Origin: Hyaloperonospora brassicae
Taxonomy: Eukaryota; Oomycota; Peronosporomycetes; Peronosporales; Peronosporaceae
NCBI GenBank assembly: GCA_947650285.1
Contig: CANTFL010001286.1
Span: 1 to 64,000, forward strand
Reading direction: 5' to 3'
DNA: 64,000 nucleotides
Below the pieces are notes generated by a model that was given only the letters and a program-made list of their open reading frames with translations, was not told the origin of the DNA and searched no databases. This document shows positions 21,450 to 33,000 of this stretch, one piece after another. The translations under genes were made by a program, and so were the position numbers. The first letter of the stretch is position 1; every line of letters starts with the position of its first letter.

Positions 21450-24400
21450 ACCGTGAAAATTTGGGAATAGAGAGAAGCGCAGTCGTGCGACACCTGGACC
21501 CACGATGCGAGCAAGTAGCCGTACCAGTCTCTTCGGTATGCAATGGTGACAACCGACACGAAATAACAGTGGCAAAACTTGCGCGACGTCATGGGCAAGA
21601 AGAAGAAGAAGAGAGACTGTGCTTCTTGAACACTTCACCAATAAGCTCAACAAGAGCACGGCCATAGCAGATCATAGTTGCTGCACAATTGAAACGGCAG
21701 GAGCGCATTGCATCAAGCGACTTTGACTTCTACGACCCGCAATCAGGGCCTTTGGCCACATCGGTTGAGGAGCATTGATCGGCCCGTTCCCATTCAAGCT
21801 CATACCGCCAGTATACCTTGCACAAGCACGAGTTAAATGGCTTTTGCACAAGTATGGACAACTTGCAGATGGGGCTCAATACCAGACGCGCATGCATACG
21901 ATGGCGTGTGAACCGCACGAAGACGTCCTGCTTAGGGGTTTCCACCTAGTGCCTTAAGTAGGTACCAACCGGTCCCATTGTCAACTTTCCGGTTTGAATT
22001 CCCTTTTGACCAAAACAAGGCCACTAGAAGCCCTCCATCCCGATAAACCGGACACAGCCGAGCTACGGCTGGATAAAAACCCTGCTGAAGCCACACCACG
22101 TCTTGCAGCGACGTAGACCACCGCTCAAAGCGATGTAAAAGACCCTCGAACGCATCGGAAAGATCCGATTCTGCGTAGCTCTCAGGTTCCGTCAGCAACG
22201 TACGGAGTCGCTCGTGCTGTGGCGTAAAACAGCTACGCAATAGCCAGCGCGAACCAACCTGTACCTAGTGATCAGCTCGGGTTGTAGAGCCCGCGTTGGT
22301 CAGGGCAGTACCGAGTTGTGATAGACGAGCGTATGGCTGAACCTCAAGACAACGCAAAAGGTGTGCAGCAGGAAAACAGGAAAGCATATTTATAGCGCAA
22401 GAATGTCGTCGATGTGACATCGACGTGGATTGCCGCCAATTTCGCAAGGTGCAAACACTCGGAACAGCCGGCTCGCGGTCTGTCGCTAACCGATCACTCC
22501 GGTGGTTTCACTCAAGTTTACGCCGGATCTCTTCCTTGTCTACCGTACAGTCGTCGTATACGAGACAGCGCTGTTGTCACCAAATCGATAAGACCCTGGG
22601 TTGACAGCATCCGGTCTTCTGGATGGGCCAACCGAATGCTACGCTGCTCAACATGGTGTCAGAACAGGAAGACAAACGCAATCGAGATCGAAGCAGCCGC
22701 TGGTAATGGCTTTACATTGCAAATGATGATTATCGTTCCATACCTTTCCTTCTGCTCAGTGTGAGCGCTCGTACTATTGATGCTCTCGGTATTGTAAACC
22801 AAAGTTGTCGTATTCACGCATACTTGTACCACGCTCAACCAGCTGCACTAGTTGCGAGCCTTTGAAGTCCCTACTTGATCGTAAAATCACCACTTGGTCA
22901 TGGGGGGGTACTCGCTGCGTATGTTCTGACGTGGCGAGCACAGACAAACCTACTTCTGCAGATAGTTTGGCGTCGATAGTTCACTCTAGGGAAGAGAGGG
23001 GCATTATCCTCAGTATACCACGTGACGACAGGAAAAGGAGCAGAGCATGCCTTCATTTGTATGGCGTAATTGTCCACATGTACATCAAACGCAACACGCG
23101 TTCCTCTATTTTCGACGACAGTCGTCACTTGGGTTCCCTCAGCACTTTGTCTCACGGTCGTATCCTTCTTCGACAAGTGAGGTGCGGTTTCTGGATTCTT
23201 TTCGCTGTGCAGTTTGATGCACATCAACGCTCAGAAATGACCCGGTGTTCGACGAGCCACGCAAATGTGAGCCCAACGCTATTGATCGCTTTGCCAGATC
23301 CACCTATGGCCCATAACAAGAACAAGCCGACGCACCAGCAGTATCTGTTTGTGACCAAGTACGTGCACATGACGATGGTTAGTAGGCTGCCCACGTTAAG
23401 TCCACTAGCTCCCTATTCCCCTGATCAAGTGTTTAACTTCAAGCAAGACGGTCTGAACAGTCGCGCTTACATGCCATCTAACCAGACCATTGCGCTATCA
23501 TGACGTGCGGTTGCGTCGGATGGCTGAGCTGCAGGAAATCAAACGTTCTAAGGGGAGAAGAGCTCCGACACAATCACGTGTTTATGCTGAAGCTGTACAG
23601 GTAATCCACGCAATAGCGGATCGAGCAGCTCGATGGGCCGAGGCAAACTAGTCCGCTACCGATGTTGCTTCGCATCTGTCATGGCTCGGCGATGTTGTAC
23701 TGGCCAGCATGATTGGGAGTCAATCGCTGATTTGAGTCTCGTCGTGTAGTGCCTCAGCTCAGTATGCCTTTGCTAGCACTTGTGTAACTGTGTGCCCGAG
23801 TACATGCAGAATGCTTATCGATGATACGTGTCTTTCGTCGATTCAAAGCCAGGTGGAACAGCTGGATCAAAGAAGCCGAAATGCTCGACTATAATTTGTC
23901 AAGACCACATTCTGTCAAGACTACACTTCCCATTCTCTTTCACGTCCTTATGGCAGAAGATAGTCGCGTTTGTACCATACGACAGCTGCTCTCCGTCACT
24001 CTAATCTGCGTGAAAGCGTATCCGGCGCGAATGTGCGATGAATTTGTGTAGAGGCTATGGGTTGCAGCATATCGTAACATAGCTCTATGTGAACATGTGA
24101 GCAACGTCGACCTTGTCCGGTATCAACAAGTCATGGATAAACATGAAGTTGACTGTTTCGTGCAGTGGCACGAGGCGCCGCGTCTGCAGTTGCTGTCAAG
24201 AATACGATAGCTATGTGCCATATATGTTCACATTGAGCAACGGGTCGGGTCAAGCCAATCGACATGAACGAGTCTCAACCTCTTTCTGGAAAGTCATCAG
24301 CTCAATCACCAGTGGATGCCTTACGGTGTACCAAGGCTCTCATTTATATCACAATGCATAAGCTTCGGTGACTGCTATCTTTGTCCTGCCGTTAGGTGAT

Positions 24401-25670
24401 GAGTCGTCGCTGATCTGCATGCAGACGCTAATGTATCGATCGTGAGAAGAGGATCAACAGGTCTGCGATATTGAGTGTCTTTTAAGACGCCCTTGATCAA
24501 GTTCTTGCTGTTCAGTCGACTGTGAGCACTTTTGTCTCGGTGGGTATATCATGCAGATCAGGTCATCGTTCGGGCACGTACACGTTCGATAGGCCAAACG
24601 AAGCCTATGGCAAGTCAAAGTCCATCGAGGCCAATCAAGCGCATTCGCAACGACAAAGCGACCTTTGCAATCGATTCTAGCAGAGGGCAATCAATGCGGC
24701 ACATGTGCACTCGGGTACAGATATCAATATACGATACAGCAAGGATGGACGAACACGTGTAAGAATGGACAAAAGTTGATCTCTTTCTCAACGGGTTGCC
24801 CTGGATGTCACGTCGAGTCCGTCGCTTCACGTCAGTCGCATCTACTGCTCGTGACACCACTGTCAATGTTGGGTCAAGTTCTCGTTCGTCTGGCTACCTT
24901 GCAGGAGTACAAACAATGAGTTGCGACAGCGGCTCAGCTAGTTACAAGATGGCATTGAGTGGACTGCGTTTCCGTAAAGAGGTCTCAAGGTAGTAGACAC
25001 TGAAATACTGCACTATGCAGAACGGTTGCGCAGTAGTACGTTATGTCAGCTAAGACAACATGAAGTCGGAGAGACGTCGTTCGAAACCAAAGCGCAAACG
25101 CTGTATAACTCTTTGGATCATTCCGATGGACGGAACAAGCATTCGTACATGCAAAACGTAGGTTCCATCGATAGATGATGTCTCAGTGCTCATTGAACAG
25201 TAGATTGTGCTCGGGTCTACTTATGATAGGTACATAGGACTGAGACACCGGGTGCTGTAGCTCACGCACAGCCCCGTGACCTCTATTTGTAGAATGCCAG
25301 CGAGACAAACGCTAGCACAGCAAACGCTGGCTAAACATACGCTTAACACCATGTACACACCAGGTAGTGTGTTACAACTAACAACTATCGAACCCGTTCC
25401 TTAGATGCAAACGTATGGATCACAAATTGTGTCCCCTCGTTTCGATTGCGACAGAAAATGATTGGAGTCGAAGAAGTCACTACTGTAGGCCGCCCTTGTA
25501 AATGGTTCTGCCTAAAGTATTCCGCCTCTTGTCCACCAGCAAAACCTGGCGCACTCTGTGCGGCAGTTCCCTGTATCGTGACAAGAGATCGATATGATCT
25601 TCGTTACGTGCTCAGCCAGAGTCTCCTAAGCTAGAGGTGTCCAACGTAGCGTTACATCGACTCGCTGTAA
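21450..25670. other. Gene-poor stretch with unassigned coding remnants
   Basis: No complete gene is recognised. Open stretches worth recording are 21,932-22,240 (-, 102 codons, Trp/Phe-rich, no match), 22,805-23,503 (+, 232 codons, no domain), about 23,500-23,650 (+, a basic RRMAELQEIKRSKGRR-type segment ending in a stop) and 24,665-24,919 (+, 84 codons with several Cys). Composition and frequent stops suggest old transposon debris. Confidence 0.3.
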
Positions 25671-26949
25671 ACAAACATGGACAAAAGTGCAGGAGCGTCG
25701 CCTCCTCCCAGTAGTACACACTGTTCTTCGTGCAATGTGGAAGGCGCTTGCGCCGCCCAAGAAGCGAACATCGACATTTCAAGCGGAAAAGTGCCAAACG
25801 GAGGGAGGGGCCGGTATAGCGCAGCAGACTTTTTTGGTCCCGCACCATTTGGCGCTGCAATCGCTAACCGAACGCACACAGCTACAGGTCACCTGTACTC
25901 GAACCCGTTTCGCTAATGTTCACGTTGAACCGTTGACGCTCGTCAAAGTCCCCACCCAGTCGTTCACATCTCACAGGACGTACACTTCCTTCACTTGGCT
26001 CTCGAGATCGCCAGCAGCAAACTTTACACCAACGGTCGACATACCGGCGCTCGGTCGTGCTCTTCCAGCAACCGACTGGACGAGATTCGACTTCCTGCGG
26101 GGCAGTGCGTTTGCAGAAGCTCTCCCGCCGTCGACTGGTTGTAGTACGAGCAGACGCGCAGGAAACGCGCGACTTTGTAGCCAGCCGTTCGAAACAGCCG
26201 GCGGGGGCGGGACCAGAACAGCAGTTGTCGAGTCTGTGAGCGTGCGCTTGTGCACAGGTATAAGCGGTAGAACAGAAGGACCAGTCCCGAGTCACGCGAT
26301 GTCGTTGTCGGTCGGGTCGTTGTGGTCGCCCAAGTCACGCGAGGGGAAACCCTTCGGTGGCGTTTCCCCCGCCTATCCCCCGCTGGCTCTCCTTGTCGCA
26401 TACAAAACGTGTGTGGCCATGTTCGCAGATCGAAGTCCGACTGGATCGGCGATCACTTACTTGCACGCTCGATACCACTGTCCTGTGGCTCTGGTAAAGA
26501 GAGCCAGCGCGCCCGTCGACCAGCGCGTCCACGGCATACAAACGTCAAGACGTTTGCGACCAAAATTTCGTCGCGCGCGTGCGCGCTGCGGACAACCGGG
26601 CGCGGTCAACGAACGGCTAGGGGTCGGGGTCGCCAGCCCTCGGGAGCATTCTGCTCGACGTTCGTGACTGACGGAAAGGGAAACGGAAAGAGACTGCAGA
26701 GCGCGCGCGCACTGTCGTTCCGCACTGGTCGCACGCGAGCAAAGAGCGCCGTTGACCTTATTGCCCATTGCCCGCCCGCCCTGCGCGCTGCTTCACCGTA
26801 CGCGCACACAGCCTCAGCCTCCGACTCAGACACCGCCCCAGCCACAGTCACAGACTGACAGACCGATAGCCACACGCGCTCGTCCGCCGTCGCTTGTTCG
26901 CAGGCCGACGCACCCCATACATTCAGCCGATCAGACGGACTCGCGCGCG

Positions 26950-26997
<48 letters not shown>

Positions 26998-27020
26998 TCC
27001 GTGTGTCGCCGCGCAGTCTG
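25671..27020. promoter_or_regulatory. GC-rich 5' flank of the glucan synthase
   Basis: About 1.3 kb of GC-rich DNA precede the synthase start. A small frame, 25,677-25,916 (+, 79 codons, good AAACATGG context), is the only one that looks like a possible small protein or upstream ORF. Longer frames on both strands (for example 25,687-26,667) overlap it and lack domains. The segment probably holds the promoter and a long 5' leader. Confidence 0.35.
26952..26995 (+). repeat. CT dinucleotide microsatellite (22 units)
   Basis: An uninterrupted run of CT lies 25 bp upstream of the glucan synthase ATG, so it is likely within the 5' leader or core promoter. Pyrimidine tracts in this position can affect transcription start or RNA structure, and its length probably varies between strains. 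Confidence 0.95.
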
Positions 27021-30000
27021 ATGAAGAAGGACAAGTCGGGCAGTCTCCAGCCGCAGCCGCCGCAGCCGCCGCCCCGTCGCCGCGCGGCGTCCAACTACCA
27101 GACGGTCGAAGACGTGGCTGCACGACGCGGTGCGGCCGCTGGCCACGTGCCGGTGGCGGCCAAGCAGTCGCCCGCGTCGCGCTCGGGCGCGTTCGAGCTC
27201 CTGCAGGCCAAGTTTGGCTTCCAAGACGGCAACGTGCGCAACCAGAAGGAGCACTTTGAGGTGTGGCTGCTCAACTACGAGTCGCGGCTGCTCGCGGGGC
27301 CCGTGACGCCGCAGGACACGGCTGCAGCCGTTGCAGCGATCCATGCCAAGTTTTTCCGCAACTACGTCAAGTGGTGCGAGTTCCTCCGCACGCAGCCGTT
27401 TCAGCTCGACACGGCGCCGTATCCGGACGCGGCCGAGCGGCAGATTGCGCTGTTTCTGCTCATTTGGGGCGAGAGCGCCAACTTGCGCTTCATGCCCGAG
27501 TGCCTGTGCTTTGTGTACCACAAAATGGCCGCCAAGCTCGACGGCCTCGAGCACTTGCCGAACGCAGCTGAAGGCACGTTCTTGTGCCGCATTGTGCGCC
27601 CGCTGTACGCAGTTGTGGCCAAGATGCGCGACAAGACGCTCAAGAAAAACGGCGCGGCAGTGGACCACCAGCACGTGACGAACTACGACGACGTGAATGA
27701 GTTTTTCTGGACGGAAACGTGTCTCTGCTTTGACGAGTTCTCGGTAGCCGAAGCCGTGAACCAGCCGAACTTTAAGACGTTCAAGGAACGGCGGAGCTTC
27801 TGCAACCCGATGCTCGCGTTCTTTCGCATTTACTTTTTCTTGGCGGTCATGCTGCACGTGCTCGTGGTGATTGCGTATGTCGCGTACCGCTCGGATCCCG
27901 ACGACACGGCGGGCGTTGAGTTTTACGCCAACTTTTTCACGCCCGATATCGACGATATTCGCAATCACGCGTTCTACTCGATCTTGATGACGGTCAGTGG
28001 TATGCTGGCGCTCAAGGTTGTGCTGGACGTGTGGCTCGACTGCACGCGCATCTTTAGCTGTGTGCTGTACGCCGTGTCGGTGTTTGTCCGGCTCGTGTGG
28101 CACACGGTGTTCTTTGGCCTCTTTACAGCCGTGAATGCCGCTCCGTATTCGACGCTCATTGGCTCGAGCGACTTGATCACGACGGCGCCCATGCTTATTG
28201 CTGTGTACATGGCGCCGATTCTGGTCGTGTCTATCGTGCAGATGTTCTTCCGACGAGTGATTTGGAAATCCACGATTCTCAACTCGCTCGATGGAACACG
28301 CGAGCAATACATTGGTCGCGAGATGGGCCAGAGCTGGGGAGATTTTCTGGGCTATGGGACGTTTTGGACGGTCATTTTTGTGTGCAAGTTTTTGTTCAAT
28401 CTGCAGCTCATGGTCAAGCCTCTGATTGGGCCGAGCGTCGAAATTTATAGTGTCGACATTTCTGCCGCTCAAGCTGAGAATGGTCTGATTGAGTCGAATC
28501 ACAACATTGCGTTTCTTGCGGCTATGTGGACACCAGTGGTTCTCGTGTACATCTACGATTCGCAGATTTGGCTTGCGATTGCACAGGCTATAGTGGGCGC
28601 ATGGATTGGTTTCCGTCTGAAAATCGGTCACTCGGCCCGCATTAAGGAGTTTGTCACGCGTCTGCACGAGGCACCTGCACTCTTTGACGCGAAAGTGGTG
28701 TCTGCAGCGGCCCGCGGCCAGCTCGCGATCAATAATAACCCGCTCTCGTCTAGCTCTATTGCCCCTGATGCAAACAGCCGTTTGCGCTTTGCTGTGGTGT
28801 GGAATGAGATTGTAAGCAGCTTTCGTTTGTCCGACTTGTTGGATGACCGTGAGACTGCCATTTTGCATTACCAAATTTCGGACACGGGTGCTGTCGAAGA
28901 GCCTGTCTTCTTGATCGCTGGCGAGGCACAAGCGGCTGCTGATATTGCTGCACGGGCAAAAACCAAACGAATGAGCGATGCCCAATTGTTTGCAGAATTG
29001 AAGCGGGCTGGGGTATTAGGCTGCGCGAATAATTGTATCGACGTCTTGTTCCAGATTTTGCGACAGCTTTTGGGTCCCCAGGACTCAGAATTGATCGGCT
29101 TGTTTCGTCAGATCTTGACTGGAGGAAAGGTCAGCGGTGTCGTGGACCTTACTCACGTTGGGTTGGTGCGTGAAAACGTCGTCGATTTGCTTGCAAGCAT
29201 CTTGGATCTACCGGAGCCAACGGTGGTACCTAGTGGTAGCACTTTCGACCTTCCGCACGAGCAGGCGTTGGTCATTGTGCAGCGTTTGGATGCTCTGTTG
29301 AAGAGCATTGAACTCATGCTGGAGCAGGAGCCGATGGCAGAAAAGCTGCGCAAGTCAGCGTTCGCTCAGGTGACGCCTGATCTTACCTACCAGAAGGAAC
29401 AGCTGGTGTCGATATTTACGGACCGCATTAGCCAGCGCGATTCCAACTCACCAGCGCGCACGACGTCACCGGGTTCGAATGAGAGCGTGGTGTCGCTCTC
29501 CACGCGCCTGTTTTTTTTGCTGACGTTGGACGCTGCGGATGCGCTGCCCCGCTGCCACGAAGCCCAGCGCCGAATGAGTTTCTTCCTCAACTCGTTGCAC
29601 ATGAAGATCCCGACCATTGACTCAATTGCGGCGATGAAGTCATTTTCCGTGGTCACGCCGTACTACAACGAAACGGTGCTTTTTTCGATCGACGAGCTCA
29701 ACGAGCGTGTGGACTCGAATCCGCTTTTCCGCAAGGTGGAGCAGAAGGGTCGTGATCTCAGTATTTTGAAGTATTTGATCACATTCCACGACGACGAATG
29801 GGGCAACTTCCTTGAGCGCGTGGGCGTGGCTTCCATGGACGAGGCTCTGGCTGAGACGCCGACGCAAGTCCGCCTTTGGGCATCGATGCGTGGACAAACA
29901 CTAGCACGCACGGTACATGGCATGATGATGTACGAAGATGCGCTGAAGATGTTGCGGTGGCTGGAGATCGGTTCGGACGAGAACATCTCCCACTTGGAAA

Positions 30001-33000
30001 AGATCAAGCATATGGATCGCATTGCAGGTTTGAAGTTCTCGTATGTGACGAGTTGTCAGATTTACGCCGATCAGCTTGCGGCAGGAGATTCGCGTGCTGC
30101 GGATATCGACTTGCTGATGCGCAAGTACCCGAATTGGCGGGTGAGCTACGTCGATACTATCCGCGATCCTTCCGGAAACAATACAGAACCTCGGTTTGAT
30201 TGTGTACTGGTCAAGTCGGATGGTGATGAGATCGTCGAAGTGTACCGTTATGAGCTGCCTGGCAATCCAATGGTTGGAGAGGGTAAGCCGGAGAATCAGA
30301 ACATTGCTCTCCCTTTCACTCGTGGTGAGTACGTGCAAACGATCGATATGAATCAGGAGCACTACTTTGAAGAAGCTCTCAAGATCCCGAACTTCTTAGC
30401 AACTGCTACTGCAAACGGACAAGATGTTACCATTATCGGTATGAAAGAACATATTTTCACCGGTCGAGCATCGTCACTGGCACATTTCATGACGTTGCAA
30501 GAGTTGGTCTTCGTGAGTCTGACGCAGCGCGTGCTGGCCAACCCTCTTCAGAGCCGTATGCACTACGGCCACCCGGACGTGTTTGAGAAGTCGTTTATCA
30601 TGTCTAATGGTGGCGTGTCGAAGGCCAGTAAGGGCATCAATTTGTCCGAGGATGTGTTTGCAGGCTATAATGTGGCACTGCGTGGCGAGAAGGTTACTCA
30701 CCAAGAGTTTATGCAGTGCGGCAAGGGTCGTGACGTGACCTTGAGTCAAATCAACGCTTTCGAAGCCAAGCTGTCGAACGGTAGCGCCGAGAGCTCGTTA
30801 AGTCGCGAGTCGCACCGAATGGGCGCTGGTATGGATTTCTTCCGCTTGAACTCTATGTTCTACGGTCACATGGGTTTTTATATTTGTAACGCACTGGTGG
30901 TGCTGTGTGTGTTCGCGTACGCGTACGGCAAAGTTTATATCGTGCTGCACCAAGAAATCGAAGAGTCTGCCATTATCACGACGAACTATTTGGACGATTT
31001 GGCAGAGGTGATGAATACGCAGTTCATCTTCCAGTTTGGTATGCTAATGACCATTCCTTTGATTGCCACGCTTTTTGTCGAGTACGGGTGGCATCAGGCG
31101 GTTGTCAACTTCGTGGAGCTGGTTGTGACTCTCGGTCCAGTATTCTACATCTTCGAGACGGGTACAAAGTCGCACTTTTATGACATCGCCATTATGCGTG
31201 GTGGGTCGAAGTACCGTGGTACGGGTCGTGGCTTTGCTATCGTTCGTGAAACGATGGTAAACTTTTACAAGGAGTATGCTGCCTCGCACTACCGCAAGGC
31301 TGTGGAACTGGTGGGTCTGATGATCATCTTTGGTATATTCGGCAACTTCAACATTGGTACGAATGTGCTGTCAGAGTACTGTGCTACCGCGGACTTTGAC
31401 TGCGACGCAAAGCCGGACCTGATTCCATCGAACATCACGCTTTTGGACTCGTACAGCTCGAAGGGTCAGGACTACGGCATCGCTTCGTTTGCTGTATGGT
31501 TGCTTGGCACGTGCTGGCTCCTTGCGCCGTTTCTGTTCAACACAGATGGCCTGGATTTCTCGAAAACACGAGTGGATGTAACCTACTGGCTCTCGTGGCT
31601 CATGTCGGTAAAGGAGGAAAACGACGACGAACGAGTGCTGCTGAACAACATAAGTGGCAATCAGTTGGGCTCGACAGACACTTGGAACGACTTTTACGAC
31701 TACGAAGCCAATCTCATGTACCCAGTTGGTCCGATGAGTCGCTTTGTCTACGCCATTCGCGAACTCCGCCATCCGCTGGTGATGTACTACATCTTCATCT
31801 ACTCGTTTAACCTCAGCGACATTGGAATGTTGTTGGCGGGCGTTGGTGCTATTGCCGTTCTGTTGTGGATTGGCGGCTTTTGTATAGGGATGTGTCTGCG
31901 CAACAAGGCTCGTGTCCCGCGCGCCATTTTGTACGTGTTGATGGTGGTGCTGGTTGCTCTGTCGCCGTTCATCGTGGGCTCTACGCAAGATTGGGACGGT
32001 ATCCAATGTTTCTCGGTGACGGTGTCCATGTTCGCTGGACTTTTCTCGCTTCTGCACTACCTGCAACTGATGCACGGGTTATTTGGACTACCCGTTGCTA
32101 AGTGGGGTCTCGTGCGTGAACTTGCGTTTCTCTTCGACGTGGTAGTCGGTCTCTTCCTGGCACTCCCGCTTTTGGTGCTGTCGGCGTTCCCGTTCATGAA
32201 GACGATACAGACTCGAATGATGTACAATGGTGGTTTTTCACGTGCACTGGGCTCCGGCAGCGAGTTTGCTGCCTCGTTGAGCGTGGTCGTGGGCGGCCTG
32301 GGTGGTTTTGCGTATGGCTGGTTGACGTGCCTGATCTTTTCGCTAGGGTACGTGAACTCGTCATCCGACAACTTTGTAAACCAGTCGTTTGTTTACTACA
32401 ACAACGAGACGCTTGGCCGCGCGTTGGATTTGGGTTTGATCAAGGTGTACGCTGCAGTTGCAGGTGCAGCTGGAGTCCTCCTGAGCGGCGGTCTAGCGCA
32501 CGTCATCGGCCGTCGATGGACAATCGAGGTCTCGTGCGCAGTAGTTTTCGCTGGTTGTGCGCTTGTGTGGCTGGAGTCGAGTTCGATGGCACTGATCGGT
32601 ATCTGCTTAGCATCAGCCGGCATCGCGATGCTTTCGCTCGTGTGTCCGCTGTACAACTTTGAAATCTGTATGCAAGGTTGGAAAGGCAAGGGTGTACTAC
32701 TCTTCCTTACTTGTGCTGCGCTGGGCTACATGATTGAGTCGGTGCTTACCAACAACATCAACGCCAAGACTATGTCGGAAAACTGGAACAATTCGCCGTA
32801 CCACGACTGGCAGTGGCAATTTGTCTTTGGGGCGATCCCGATCGTCCTGCTCGTGCCGTGTGCGTTCTTTCTCCCGGAAAGCCACTACTGGGAATACCGT
32901 CGCAAGACAGATTCCAAAGCTGCAGAGGCTGCGCTTGTTCGCTTGCGCCAGCGTCACGATGTTTTGGAGGAAGTGAGCGAGATGAAAGACTCGTTCGTGG

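Noticed and set aside
25687..26667. 326-codon frame upstream of the glucan synthase
   Set aside because: It overlaps several other frames in GC-rich DNA, lacks any motif and has no clear start context.
26931..28985. 684-codon frame on the minus strand opposite the glucan synthase
   Set aside because: It is antisense to a well-conserved enzyme, has no domain, is rich in Arg, His and Val in a pattern typical of reverse-complement GC-rich codons, and is better explained as a shadow.
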